Assembly: GCA_021730945.1 (NCBI GenBank)
Contig: JAKFYH010000047.1
Location: 37,100-101,099 of the forward strand
Reading direction: 5' to 3'
Source: Acidobacteriota bacterium
GTDB taxonomy: Bacteria > Acidobacteriota > Vicinamibacteria > Vicinamibacterales > UBA2999
Length of the DNA: 64,000 nt
In this document: positions 42,580 through 51,241 of the stretch, one piece after another
How the letters are laid out: each line of letters opens with the position of its first letter
Numbering within the stretch: the stretch's first letter is position 1
Notes under the pieces: model-generated
The model's database searches: none
Told to the model about the DNA's origin: nothing
The model's input: only the letters and a program-made list of their open reading frames with translations
Translations under genes and position numbers: made by a program

Positions 42580-42948
42580 CTACGAACCCGCCTTCAACTC
42601 GGCGATGCGCGCGAGAACACCGGCGTAGATGTCACGCCTGGCGATGATGGCTGGGTCGGCGACCTGGCTGCGGTCGGCGCCCATGTCGAATGTCTTCTCG
42701 ATCCACTGGCAGATGCCGACCAACTCGCCGATTGCAGAGGCTTGCTGTATAGCATCCGGTTCAGCGCGGAACTGCAGCGGCAGCGGCTGCCCTTTGAACG
42801 TGATTCCGTACTCGGCTTCCGCCCTGGCGCGGTCGTAGAGTCGCGTGGGCAGCGGCCGCATTGAGCAGTTACCTCGTCGGCAGCCCTTGTCCGCAGTAGC
42901 CGCCAACGGCCAGCCGCACACGGCGCATCGGTTCGGATCGCCGTTCAT
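42580..42948 (-). CDS. Zinc-finger-containing phage protein
   Basis: 122 aa. GDPNRCAVCGWPLA, then KGCRRGNCSMRPL gives four cysteines for a metal site. The rest is helical (AIQQASAIGELVGICQWIEK). Overlaps the helicase gene by four bases. Confidence 0.55.
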   Translation of the reverse strand: MNGDPNRCAVCGWPLAATADKGCRRGNCSMRPLPTRLYDRARAEAEYGITFKGQPLPLQFRAEPDAIQQASAIGELVGICQWIEKTFDMGADRSQVADPAIIARRDIYAGVLARIAELKAGS

Positions 42949-44639
42949 GCCGTCGCTCCTTTCGTAACGGGAACGCGGACGCCGATCTGTTTCAGGTAGG
43001 ACGCGGCCAGACGCCGCACGTGGTCGCCGCCGTCATCGACGCGCTCGATGAAGTCGATGGTTGGATTCATGATGCCTTCCTTCTGCTCTCGCTTGAGACC
43101 GACGATCTCGATAATGGGCGGGTCTGACCCTTCCTCCGAGACTAGGAAGTAGGCCATGACGTGGTTGTCTTGGCCGTCGCGGGCGATGCGTCCAATGCAC
43201 TGCTCGTGCACGCCCGGGCTGTAGTCCAGTTCACCGAACACGATGCACTCGCTGGCGACCTGCAAGCCGTCCAGGCCGGCGCCGGATCGCAGGGAGATGA
43301 TGAACAGCTTGGACTCACCCGAGACGAACGCCGCGGCCGCGGCGGCCTTCTGGGTGGGGCTCTCGGTGCCGGTGTACATCACGGGGTTGAACTCGGCCAG
43401 CTTCTCCAGCCAGATCGCGTAGACCTCGCGATGCCAGCCGCACAGCACCACCGATTCACCCTGCTCGAGCAACATCCGCACGAAATCTGCGACGTGCGGC
43501 GCCTTGGCGATGCCGGTGTACTGGCGCAGCAGGACGGTCAGCTCACGCGAGGCGCTGCCGACGGCGCCGCGGGACTGCGGCGCGTTGGCGAGGATGGTCC
43601 TGGCCAGCTGCACGGCGGTGTTCTTGACCTTGTCGAGCTCCTTGGTGTCGCTCTGCACGGTCTGCGTGATGCGGGTCACCGGCGGCAGCTCTCGGCCGAC
43701 CTCGGCGCGGGTGTGGCGCACGATCAGGAAGTTGTCGCGCGCCCACGTGCCGAACGCCTTAGGGTCCTTCAGGATGTCGTTCTTGCCGCACCACTCGGTG
43801 TGGAACTCTTCGAACGTGCCGAGGCAACCAGGTCGCAGCAAGTCCAGGACGCTGAAGATCTCCGCGCCGTAGTTGTAGATGGGCGTGGCCGACAGTCCCA
43901 TCCGATACGGCAGGGCCTCGCACAGGTCGAGGGCGGCGCCGTAGCGCTGCGTACCCATGTGCCGCAACTCCTGCACCTCGTCGAAGATGACGAACTTGGC
44001 GTAGCGGGCCAGCACCTTCGACCAGCCGCCGGTGACCATGCCGTAGCTGCAGATGACGACGTCCGGGCCGGCGCCCATGTGGGTGGGCAGCTCGTAGGGG
44101 TTGCGCCGCTTGATGATGTGGACCTTCAGCTCTGGCGCGAACTCCTGCATCTTGGCGCGCCACTGCCGCGTCAGGTGGGTCTGACAGACCACCACCGCCG
44201 GCAGCGCGCGCGGATCCGACAAGACGCAGATCCCCGTGACGGTCTTGCCGAGCCCCACATCGTCGCCCACTAGTAGGCCGCCGGCCTCGAGCAGCAACGC
44301 CGCTTCACGCGCCTGGTAGCTGCGGGCCGGCTTGGCCAGGGCGAACGTTGGCGGGTCGTAGCGCGTGTCGAGCAGATCCTCGAGCCGGGCGATGCGGTCC
44401 CGGTGCCTGGCGGCATTCGCGGCCAACGTCCGGGCCGTGGGCGCGTCCATCTCGAGCGGGTAACGCCCCATGAACCACTGCAGGTCCGCGCACAGCTCGG
44501 GCGTGTGCGACAGCATCAAGACGCCGCGGGACTGGTCGCGGAGCTTGCCGAAGATGCGCTTCGCTCGCATGTGGACGTGCGGAGCAGCGTCGATGTGCCA
44601 CACGTCGCCGCGGAGCGTGAGCTTGCCGTAGGCCTTCAC
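42945..44639 (-). CDS. SNF2-type DEAD/H helicase-like ATPase
   Basis: 564 aa. Walker A GDDVGLGKT (125-133), Walker B VIFDEV (217-222), motif III MGLSATPIYNYG, and a C-terminal helicase domain with VVLCGWHREVYAIWLEKLAE, motif V SLRSGAGLDGLQVASECIVF and motif VI EQCIGRIARDGQ. These motifs define superfamily 2 SNF2-like translocases, found in many phages with replication and recombination genes. Probably remodels DNA at replication forks or recombination sites. It overlaps the nuclease-like gene by four bases. Confidence 0.9.
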   Translation of the reverse strand: MKAYGKLTLRGDVWHIDAAPHVHMRAKRIFGKLRDQSRGVLMLSHTPELCADLQWFMGRYPLEMDAPTARTLAANAARHRDRIARLEDLLDTRYDPPTFALAKPARSYQAREAALLLEAGGLLVGDDVGLGKTVTGICVLSDPRALPAVVVCQTHLTRQWRAKMQEFAPELKVHIIKRRNPYELPTHMGAGPDVVICSYGMVTGGWSKVLARYAKFVIFDEVQELRHMGTQRYGAALDLCEALPYRMGLSATPIYNYGAEIFSVLDLLRPGCLGTFEEFHTEWCGKNDILKDPKAFGTWARDNFLIVRHTRAEVGRELPPVTRITQTVQSDTKELDKVKNTAVQLARTILANAPQSRGAVGSASRELTVLLRQYTGIAKAPHVADFVRMLLEQGESVVLCGWHREVYAIWLEKLAEFNPVMYTGTESPTQKAAAAAAFVSGESKLFIISLRSGAGLDGLQVASECIVFGELDYSPGVHEQCIGRIARDGQDNHVMAYFLVSEEGSDPPIIEIVGLKREQKEGIMNPTIDFIERVDDGGDHVRRLAASYLKQIGVRVPVTKGATA

Positions 44640-45226
44640 AGCAGCAACCCCACACTGATGACGGTGAACGGCTTGTTGTTGATCTGGGCCACGCCGTCGA
44701 ATAACGCTGCCAGATGCACGCGCCCTGTCACGAACACCAGGTGGTCAATCTCGGGCGACTCGGCGTAGCGCGCCAATTGCCGCGTGACGTCGCCGGCGCC
44801 CCCCTTCACCTTGACTTCCACGCCCACCTTCACGCGCGGGATGTAGAAGTCGATGCGGCTCAAGCGGTCCAGGTGCTTCTCTGGCTCCACCAGTTCACCC
44901 GGCAGGATCTCCGGCAGCACGCGCTCGATTGCGTAGTGCAGCCTGATCTCGTCGCCGATCGGCAGGCGATACCTGGCGAGGTCCCGCAAGGCGAGAACAG
45001 TGGCGGCGGCCGGGTGCTCGGCAGACGCAGACATCGGACTGGGTTCCATGCCCTGGTGCTGGAACTCGCCGCAGCGCACGACTGGGCCACCCTCGACGAA
45101 CTGCACCACCGGGTGCATCCGGCGCGGGAACCCGCACAGGTGGCACGAGTCGTAGTGCGCTGGGCACAGGTCTCCCGGGGCCGTAACCACGGCGATGCAG
45201 CCCTTCACGCGGCACGGGTGCTTCAC
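44636..45226 (-). CDS. Zinc-finger plus nuclease-fold protein
   Basis: 196 aa from GTG 45226 (GTGA overlap). The N-terminus has four or more cysteines (CRVKGCIAVV, CPAHYDSCHLCGFPRRMH). The C-terminus (LDRLSRIDFYIPRVKVGVEV, KGGAGDVTRQLARYAESPEI, DHLVFVTGRVHLAALFDG) resembles a PD-(D/E)XK fold: D in RIDFY, then E-x-K in VEVKVK. It is paired with the SNF2 helicase, so a joint role in recombination or restriction of host DNA is plausible. Confidence 0.7.
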   Translation of the reverse strand: MKHPCRVKGCIAVVTAPGDLCPAHYDSCHLCGFPRRMHPVVQFVEGGPVVRCGEFQHQGMEPSPMSASAEHPAAATVLALRDLARYRLPIGDEIRLHYAIERVLPEILPGELVEPEKHLDRLSRIDFYIPRVKVGVEVKVKGGAGDVTRQLARYAESPEIDHLVFVTGRVHLAALFDGVAQINNKPFTVISVGLLL

Positions 45227-46299
45227 GCGCGGGCCTCCGGGAACTGGCGGACGCGGAGCCCCTGCATCCATTCGGCGCTGTTGCCGCCCTTCTTGTCCTT
45301 CAGGTTGAGCCGCCAGACTCTGGCGTTGGCGTCATGCTCAGTGAATCGCTGGTCCTCGGTGCGGTCGATCGTTTGCCAGTCCCAGTGCTGTTGCCGGCCG
45401 GCAGGCACGATCGGAACCGCGCCGAGCTGCTTTACGAAGCAAGCAACTCCGGCGGCTTGGCACTGTTTAACGATCGACCACGCCCAGCCGACGTCGAATG
45501 GCCTGGCGCCAGGGCCGCTCTCGCCGCCAATAATCACCCAATCGAGCTTCGCTGAATGTCGCGTCCAGTACTTCCAGTCGTCTGGCTCGGAATCCTTCTC
45601 AGCCAGCGGCTGAGCGACGCCACGCAGACCATAGTGATCGGCGCCAGGTGCCGGGATCGGCACGTTCTCAAGATCGATCGGACCGAGCGCCGGCTCGTAG
45701 CTGATAAACCGCACGGCCGCGCGCGTCTGCAGCAGCAGCGGGATTCGCTCGTCCGCGTACTTCTGGTTCTCGACGCTGACACCGAGCCAGACATTAGGGA
45801 GTGGCCACGGACCGTTGCAGACTTCGTGGTCGCACTTACCATTCCAGCCGTCCGCCTTGCCGCCGGGCATGTCCTTCGCTGCAGCCGCGATGATGTGCCT
45901 TGTCGTTCTGGTTTCGAAGTACGCCTGCATCCTGTCGGCCCGCTTCGTCAGCACCTGAAAGGTGTGCTGCGGCGCCAGCGCCATCACCGCGAAGACCTTG
46001 TCGATCCAATCAAATGGCACCGCCTCGTGGAACAGGTCGGCCATGCTGTTGACGAACACGCGCTGCGGCGTTCGCCAGGACAACGGCGCCAGCAGCTGCT
46101 TCTCAGCCAGCATTACCTTGCCGGTCCACTGCGGACCCGCGCTGGTGAGCTTCGTCAGGCCCTCGTAGGCCTTCCCCTCGCCGCTGAACCGGTGCGCCTG
46201 CTTCATGGCGTAGCAGTTCACGCACCCGGGCGAGATCACCGAGCAGCCCCGGATCGGATTCCAGGTGACGTCGGTCCATTCGATGCTGGTCGAGCTCAC
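45223..46299 (-). CDS. Phage Gp37/Gp68-family protein (DUF5131, radical-SAM-like)
   Basis: 358 aa from GTG 46299. SIEWTDVTWNPIRGCSVISP, GCVNCYAMKQAHRFSGEG, VFVNSMADLFHEAVPFDWID, TFQVLTKRADRMQAYF, DWVIIGGESGPGARPFDVGW are diagnostic of DUF5131. Cys19, Cys26 and Cys29 could hold an iron-sulfur cluster. Common in phages and mobile elements; the chemical role is unknown. Confidence 0.9.
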   Translation of the reverse strand: MSSTSIEWTDVTWNPIRGCSVISPGCVNCYAMKQAHRFSGEGKAYEGLTKLTSAGPQWTGKVMLAEKQLLAPLSWRTPQRVFVNSMADLFHEAVPFDWIDKVFAVMALAPQHTFQVLTKRADRMQAYFETRTTRHIIAAAAKDMPGGKADGWNGKCDHEVCNGPWPLPNVWLGVSVENQKYADERIPLLLQTRAAVRFISYEPALGPIDLENVPIPAPGADHYGLRGVAQPLAEKDSEPDDWKYWTRHSAKLDWVIIGGESGPGARPFDVGWAWSIVKQCQAAGVACFVKQLGAVPIVPAGRQQHWDWQTIDRTEDQRFTEHDANARVWRLNLKDKKGGNSAEWMQGLRVRQFPEARA

Positions 46300-46469
46300 G
46301 CCATCCGTCCTTTCCGTCCTGACATCCGCCAGCCCATCACCGCCAGGCCGGCCAGGAAGGCCGTCGCCACCGCGGCCGCGCACAACGCGAGCTGCACGAC
46401 GACGTAGAACGCCGTGGGCGCCGGCGCCACCAGTGCGGCGCAGGTCTCGATCAACTGGGGGTCGATCAC
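46296..46469 (-). CDS. Short single-pass membrane protein
   Basis: 57 aa from GTG 46469 with GTGA overlaps at both ends. A hydrophobic helix (FYVVVQLALCAAAVATAFLA) is followed by a basic tail (MSGRKGRM). Unknown role. Confidence 0.55.
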   Translation of the reverse strand: MIDPQLIETCAALVAPAPTAFYVVVQLALCAAAVATAFLAGLAVMGWRMSGRKGRMA

Positions 46470-46765
46470 CGCTGCTGCCCCCGCGGGTCGACGACATTGG
46501 CGGCCTCGATACCGATGCGCGCGTCGACGCGGCGGCGCAGAGCGAGGCGGCGGGCGGGTGACGTCGACGTCTGGGCCGGCCGGGCTGGCAGGTCTGCCGT
46601 GTCGGCCTCCCGCATGGCGCGCAGGCTCACCATGCCGAGCACGGCGATCACCAAGACCCCGAGGATGAACAGCACCATCACGGCGGCCAGGAAGGCGCCG
46701 GCGGGACCGAGCTGCTCAATGGCTGATACCCACGTGCGCTCACCGAACGCGATGATGGTCTTCAT
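46466..46765 (-). CDS. Small phage membrane protein
   Basis: 99 aa. One strong membrane helix (AFLAAVMVLFILGVLVIAVL) and an Arg/Ala-rich cytoplasmic end. Overlaps the next two genes. No family recognised. Confidence 0.55.
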   Translation of the reverse strand: MKTIIAFGERTWVSAIEQLGPAGAFLAAVMVLFILGVLVIAVLGMVSLRAMREADTADLPARPAQTSTSPARRLALRRRVDARIGIEAANVVDPRGQQR

Positions 46766-47001
46766 GACGTCTGCCTCCGTGACGGGGTCTTCGTGATGCG
46801 GTTGACGACGATGTAGCGCGCGCCTCGCTTGTCGCCGTAGCGACGGACCTGGCCGGTCGTGCGCAGCCGGTTCAGCGCCTCACGGGCCGCGCCCTGCTCG
46901 ACGCGCGCGTAGTTCGCGATCGTCGGCACGGTCGAGTGGCCCGCCCGGATCGCCTCGACGATCAGCCAGTCGGCGCCGCCGATCGGCGCGCGGCCCTTCA
47001 T
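46762..47001 (-). CDS. Small winged-helix regulator
   Basis: 79 aa from ATG 47001 (ATGA overlap). ADWLIVEAIRAGHSTVPTIA, NYARVEQGAAREALNRLRTT, GQVRRYGDKRGARYIV is a compact helix-turn-helix with a wing. Probably DNA-binding; target unknown. Confidence 0.65.
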   Translation of the reverse strand: MKGRAPIGGADWLIVEAIRAGHSTVPTIANYARVEQGAAREALNRLRTTGQVRRYGDKRGARYIVVNRITKTPSRRQTS

Positions 47002-47324
47002 GCCGCCTGCTCTCCGAGCGCTTCCGCCCATCCCCTGCGATAGCCACTGCTCGAGCCGCCGCGGAAGCCGCTGTTAAAGCCCTGGGTGTAGATCGCCCGC
47101 GCGGCCGACACCGGCACTCCTGGCCACCGCTCACGCCACCGCCGCTCGGTCTTTGCCTTGGTGCGGAGCGCTGACTTCGCGCCGGCGTGTTGCCCGGCCT
47201 TGCGATGAAAGTCGGCGCCCCTTTGGCGCTTCAGCCAGGCTTGGCCACACACGCGCGAGCAGGTCTTGGTTCGGCGGTTCTTGATGCGAACCGTCCTGCA
47301 GATGGGGCACTTCAGCACCTTCAT
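46998..47324 (-). CDS. Small basic zinc-finger protein
   Basis: 108 aa from ATG 47324 (ATGA overlap). LKCPICRTVRIKNRRTKTCS, RVCGQAWLKRQR forms a C4 zinc site; the C-terminus has FNSGFRGGSSSGYRRGWAEA. May be an HNH-like or DNA-binding protein, but no complete HNH motif is seen. Confidence 0.6.
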   Translation of the reverse strand: MKVLKCPICRTVRIKNRRTKTCSRVCGQAWLKRQRGADFHRKAGQHAGAKSALRTKAKTERRWRERWPGVPVSAARAIYTQGFNSGFRGGSSSGYRRGWAEALGEQAA

Positions 47325-48691
47325 GACGCCACTCCGGTGGGCTCGGCGAACAGCGGCAAGTCCGCCGGCAGGCAATGAGGGCTGAACCAGATCCGCTCAC
47401 GGTCTCGATTGGCGACACCTCGTGCCGAACGGCTGTAGCCGCCGTGCGCCTTCCAGGGCACGCATTCCCACGTCGGCGGCATGTCGTGCTCGCCTTCGTA
47501 GCCGCAGAGGGCGATGCGGAAGAGCGGGTCGTCACCGTGCGCCAGCGCCCACGACCGCACCTCAGCGCTGATGTCGTGGTCTTCGCTGTAGCAGATCGTG
47601 CGCTCGGCGTGGCTGTATGGCGGGTCCAGGAACACGCCGGTGACACCGATGTAGGTGGTGACGCTCGGGGTCAGCACCCGCTTCCAGTCGCCGCAGCAGA
47701 CGCGCACGCGACGCAGTCGCGCCGACAGGTCCTGCAGGTAGGCGTACAGCCCTTCGGTCTTCGCGAAAAGCCCGGCACGATGGACACCGCGGCCGACGGC
47801 GCCGCGCGAGCCTGACAGGTCCGGTGGCTGCTTCCACATCGACGGCGAGTGCACGCCGCTGCCGCCGCCCTGGCCTCCGCCCTGCCAGCGGTGCAGCGAC
47901 TTACGGTGAATGCCGTTCGACTCGCCGGCGTGATTGGCGGCCGGGCGCTTCTTCCACACGATCACGCCGTGGTCGTTCTTCAGGGTCGGCCGCCGGCGCT
48001 GGGTCGCGGTGTTCCCGTTCCTGGTTGAGAGGCTCGAGCCGTCGCGCGTGTTCCAATCGGGACCCGCGCACCAGCCAGACCCGATCCAGAGGCACTGCCC
48101 CCAGACCCACCATCCCGCAATCTTGGCGTCGAAGAACTCCGGATCGTCGAGGATGCGCTGCAGCCGCGCGCGCCCCTTGTTCACCAGCCACTTGTGCCGC
48201 GCGTGGAGGTCGGCCTCGTTGACCGGCCAGTCGCAATGCCGCGCGACGGCGTCCGGATCGGCCTGCAGCGCCCGCCAGAAGTTGGCGAGGTAGAGATCCT
48301 TGTCGTTCACAGTCTCGACGCGGGCCGCGTGTGGGCGCGCCAAGGGCACGGCCAGCGAGCCGGCGAACGGCTCGACGAAGTTTGGGACATCCCCGAACCG
48401 AGGCCACACCAAGTGGGCCGCGCGCGACTTGCCGCCGAACCACGGGAATGGGGCGCGCAGCTTCACAGCGCGCGCTCCGAGGTTCTCGGCGTGCACGCCA
48501 CGCTCGCCGCCGCGGCCGACGCTCGGGATCTTTTTCGCCGGCATCTCAGCGCACCCACCGCTGGGAGCACTGGCCGCGGATATTCCCGTCCGTCCGTCCG
48601 TCCGTCCGTCCGTCGCAAACACCGTGCCGCTCAGCGACATGCTGAGCAGCACGAGCGGGACGACGCTACGGACCCACGAGCGGTCGATCAC
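47321..48691 (-). CDS. D12-class DNA adenine methylase with tetranucleotide repeat near its 5' end
   Basis: 456 aa from GTG 48691 (GTGA overlap with the ParB-like gene). The methylase is clear: APFPWFGGKSRAA, VPNFVEPFAGSLAVPLARP (SAM site), VFLDPPYSHAERTICYSEDH (catalytic DPPY). N6-adenine methylation may protect phage DNA. The first 49 residues are odd: a signal-peptide-like hydrophobic start, then TDGRTDGRTG encoded by (ACGG)7. More normal starts exist at ATG 48544 and GTG 48466, the latter close to the usual family start. A middle Gly/His-rich region (HRWQGGGQGGGSGVHSPS) may be the target-recognition part. Confidence 0.85.
   Translation of the reverse strand: MIDRSWVRSVVPLVLLSMSLSGTVFATDGRTDGRTGISAASAPSGGCAEMPAKKIPSVGRGGERGVHAENLGARAVKLRAPFPWFGGKSRAAHLVWPRFGDVPNFVEPFAGSLAVPLARPHAARVETVNDKDLYLANFWRALQADPDAVARHCDWPVNEADLHARHKWLVNKGRARLQRILDDPEFFDAKIAGWWVWGQCLWIGSGWCAGPDWNTRDGSSLSTRNGNTATQRRRPTLKNDHGVIVWKKRPAANHAGESNGIHRKSLHRWQGGGQGGGSGVHSPSMWKQPPDLSGSRGAVGRGVHRAGLFAKTEGLYAYLQDLSARLRRVRVCCGDWKRVLTPSVTTYIGVTGVFLDPPYSHAERTICYSEDHDISAEVRSWALAHGDDPLFRIALCGYEGEHDMPPTWECVPWKAHGGYSRSARGVANRDRERIWFSPHCLPADLPLFAEPTGVAS
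48586..48613. repeat. Seven perfect tetranucleotide repeats (CCGT)7
   Basis: Seven uninterrupted copies of CCGT on the plus strand, ACGG on the coding strand of the methylase frame. Tetranucleotide arrays at the start of methylase genes are classic phase-variation switches. Gain or loss of one unit changes the frame between GTG 48691 and the methylase domain. Confidence 0.85.
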
Positions 48692-50211
48692 TTGCGGCCT
48701 TTCTTGGCGGCGGCCTTCGTCTTGGCAGCCGACTTCGGCGCGCTCTTCTTCTCGGCTGCCTGCGCCTTCTTCGCGGCGTCGGCGAGCTGCTTGGTGACGC
48801 TGGCGGTGATCTTCTTGAGATCAACGCCGAGGGCCTTGTAGGTGAGCGTGCGCCGGCTGAATGGCGTGCACATCGCGACCATGGCTCCGAGCGTCTGGAA
48901 CAGCAACGGCGTCGATGCCTTCGCGAGCTGCTTGGGGTCGCTGCCGTACTGCAGCGCATTGGACGGCAGCTTCAGGGCTTCGGTGATCTGGTCACCGGTC
49001 TCGGTGTCGATCTGAATGCTCTCGCTGAGCGCGATCAGGATCTCAATCAGCACGGCGCGACCGATGGTCTTTGTCTTCTTCCCCGCCTGGACGATGGCTT
49101 CTACCTCGACACGGGCGCGCAGCTGCCGCGCGCGCTCGTCGTTCTCGCGCTGCTTCGCGCCACCATCACCGGATGGCGCCGGGGCTGGTGACGATGAGCC
49201 GCCGAGCGGAGGCGGCGGGTTGGAAGACGAGGCCTTTGGCTTCAGCGCCGGCGCCGGCTTCGGCAGTTCCTTCAGCTGGAACCAGATGCTCTGCCCGCGA
49301 CGCCGGCCGAGGATGAAGACGCCGCGCTGCGCGCCCTTGTCCTTCGCCTTGCACTCGTTCCACAGATTCGACGGGAGCGGATCGCCGTCCTTGGGCTTCT
49401 TCTCGCTGTACTGGTCGCTCAGGATCGTCACGGTCGCACCCTTGGCGGCGTGCTTCGCCAGGTCCTCGACCAGTTCGGGGAACTCTTCCTGGAGCTCGGG
49501 CGCGTCGAGCTTCAATGCGACGTTCTTCATGACCCACGCGTTGAGCTGGCGGACGGTCACCAGCTCGTCCCTCACTTCGCCCTCCTCGTAGTCGAACTTG
49601 GGCTCAAAGCAGGCGGCGTACGCGGCGCGCTGCTGCTCGGCCGGAACCTTGGCGATGCGCTCAGCGTGGGAGACCGTGATGCGGTCCTCTTCGAAGGCCT
49701 CCAGCACCTCGGGCACCAGGTCGAGCAGGCGCATGCGGCGCTTGATGGCCGCGACAGGCCGGCCGAGGCGTTCCGCCAGGCGGTCCAACGTCAGCGACGG
49801 GTCCAGGCGCAGCCAGCGCGCGAAGCCGTTGGCATCGTCAATCGGGTGCATGCCGCTACGCTGGTCGTTCTCGGTGAACGCCATCTCGATCAACTGTGCG
49901 TCGGTGGCCTCGCGGACGATGACGGGCAGTTCCTCCAGTCCGGCGGCCTGCGCGGCGCGGAACCGGCGCTCGCCGGCGATGATCTCGTAGGCGGCTGGCG
50001 CGTCGCTGTTCTCCATCACGACGTGATCGGGGCGCACGACCAGCGGCTCCATGATGCCGTTCGCCTTCACGCTGGCGACCAGGTCGTCATCCTCGGCCTT
50101 GTTGAAGTGCTTGCGCGGATTGAGCGACGACGGGAACACGAGCCCGATTGGGACGTAGATGCCGAGGGTTCGAGTGGCGGCGGGCGCGTCGGGGGTGGCG
50201 GTTGGTGACAT
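48688..50211 (-). CDS. ParB/Spo0J-family protein
   Basis: 507 aa from ATG 50211. ParB core: LNPRKHFNKAEDDDLVASVK, YEIIAGERRFRAAQAAGLEE (the GERRFRA CTPase motif), IEMAFTENDQRSGMHPIDDA, then the helix-turn-helix LAERLGRPVAAIKRRMRLLD. The middle is Pro/Ser-rich and the C-terminus is Lys/Ala-rich (SAAKTKAAAKKGRK). No parA is nearby, so it is probably a phage regulator or nuclease-like ParB relative rather than a partition protein. Confidence 0.88.
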   Translation of the reverse strand: MSPTATPDAPAATRTLGIYVPIGLVFPSSLNPRKHFNKAEDDDLVASVKANGIMEPLVVRPDHVVMENSDAPAAYEIIAGERRFRAAQAAGLEELPVIVREATDAQLIEMAFTENDQRSGMHPIDDANGFARWLRLDPSLTLDRLAERLGRPVAAIKRRMRLLDLVPEVLEAFEEDRITVSHAERIAKVPAEQQRAAYAACFEPKFDYEEGEVRDELVTVRQLNAWVMKNVALKLDAPELQEEFPELVEDLAKHAAKGATVTILSDQYSEKKPKDGDPLPSNLWNECKAKDKGAQRGVFILGRRRGQSIWFQLKELPKPAPALKPKASSSNPPPPLGGSSSPAPAPSGDGGAKQRENDERARQLRARVEVEAIVQAGKKTKTIGRAVLIEILIALSESIQIDTETGDQITEALKLPSNALQYGSDPKQLAKASTPLLFQTLGAMVAMCTPFSRRTLTYKALGVDLKKITASVTKQLADAAKKAQAAEKKSAPKSAAKTKAAAKKGRK

Positions 50212-50216
50212 GCGAT

Positions 50217-50657
50217 TCAGCTCCGTTTCTGGGATGACAGGTGCGTTCTGGCCGCCACGCGGCCGGCTTCGGTGATGCGGTGATACTCGCGACGGACCGG
50301 ACGGCCGCCGGCGGTGACGTAGGTGTGGTACGTGCCCGTGCCTTCGATCCACCCGAGCTTGTCGAGGCGCTGCCACGGCCCGGTGACGCAGTTGATCGGG
50401 ATGTTCAGGTGCTCGCGCGCCTGGTCGAGCGTGACGCGGTCCCGATCGAAGAAGAACCGCAGAAGCTGCTGCGTACGTCCGTGGATGCGCGGCGCCGCGG
50501 CCGCCGCACCGGTGGCGCTGGCGTGCCTGGCGGCCGGCGTGTTGCCGCTGACGGGGGCATCGGTGGCCTTGTCCCAGTTGACGCCGCTTGGTGATTCGCC
50601 GGCGCCCACCGGCCCGCGGGCCATGTCGATCTTGGGCTCGCCAAACAGGCCGCTCAT
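50217..50657 (-). CDS. Winged-helix phage regulator
   Basis: 146 aa from ATG 50657. Ala/Pro-rich N-terminus, then RTQQLLRFFFDRDRVTLDQA, REHLNIPINCVTGPWQRLDK, LGWIEGTGTYHTYVTAGGRP, a winged helix with MarR-like spacing. Encoded directly upstream of the ParB-like gene, probably a transcription factor. Confidence 0.6.
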   Translation of the reverse strand: MSGLFGEPKIDMARGPVGAGESPSGVNWDKATDAPVSGNTPAARHASATGAAAAAPRIHGRTQQLLRFFFDRDRVTLDQAREHLNIPINCVTGPWQRLDKLGWIEGTGTYHTYVTAGGRPVRREYHRITEAGRVAARTHLSSQKRS

Positions 50658-51241
50658 GCCGACCGCCCTTCCACCAGGTCGGCGCGCCGCTGGCAGAGCA
50701 CGTGATAGCGCACCAGGAACGCCAGTTCGGCCACGCGCGCCGACCACGGGTCAATCACGATGCGAGAGAACGGCTCGACGTCGTCTCGGACCTCGCCCGG
50801 CGCCGCCGGCGGCATGAGCTGCGCCTGCTCGGTGCGCAGCATCCGCCGATCGACATCCTTGATGCGCTGCATGGCGCCCGCATCGTCGGCGTACACATCG
50901 ACGTGGAACACCTGGAAGATCACAGCCTCGAGCTGGCGCTCGGCAACCCGGTAGCTATCGAACACCGGCGAGTGCTTCAGCGGCCGCGGGATGTCACCGA
51001 GGTAGGCCTCGGAGGCATCGTGCAGCAGGGCCAGCAGCGCGACGCTCGGATCGTCGTTGTCGAACTGGTAGCTGACCAGCACTGAATGCTGCGCCACCGA
51101 GTACGGCTCGCGCGTGTGGCCGTTGAAGCGGTTGACGGCCGCCAGGGCGTGCGCGATGTCGCGGATGTCCACGTCTTCGGGCCGCGGGGCCAGCGGGTAG
51201 AACACGCCGCCGCGCGAGGTCATGATCCAATCGGGCGTCAT
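50654..51241 (-). CDS. HD-domain nucleotidase (YfbR-like)
   Basis: 195 aa. REPYSVAQHSVLVSYQF gives the first metal histidine (about 52), LLALLHDASEAYLGDIPRPL the HD pair (74-75), and the later DVDRRMLRTEQ the last aspartate. YfbR-type enzymes dephosphorylate deoxynucleoside monophosphates. In a phage it could tune nucleotide pools. Confidence 0.85.
   Translation of the reverse strand: MTPDWIMTSRGGVFYPLAPRPEDVDIRDIAHALAAVNRFNGHTREPYSVAQHSVLVSYQFDNDDPSVALLALLHDASEAYLGDIPRPLKHSPVFDSYRVAERQLEAVIFQVFHVDVYADDAGAMQRIKDVDRRMLRTEQAQLMPPAAPGEVRDDVEPFSRIVIDPWSARVAELAFLVRYHVLCQRRADLVEGRSA

Noticed and set aside
48688..50211. Plasmid partition system
   Set aside because: The ParB-like gene has no ParA partner or obvious parS array and sits in phage early genes.
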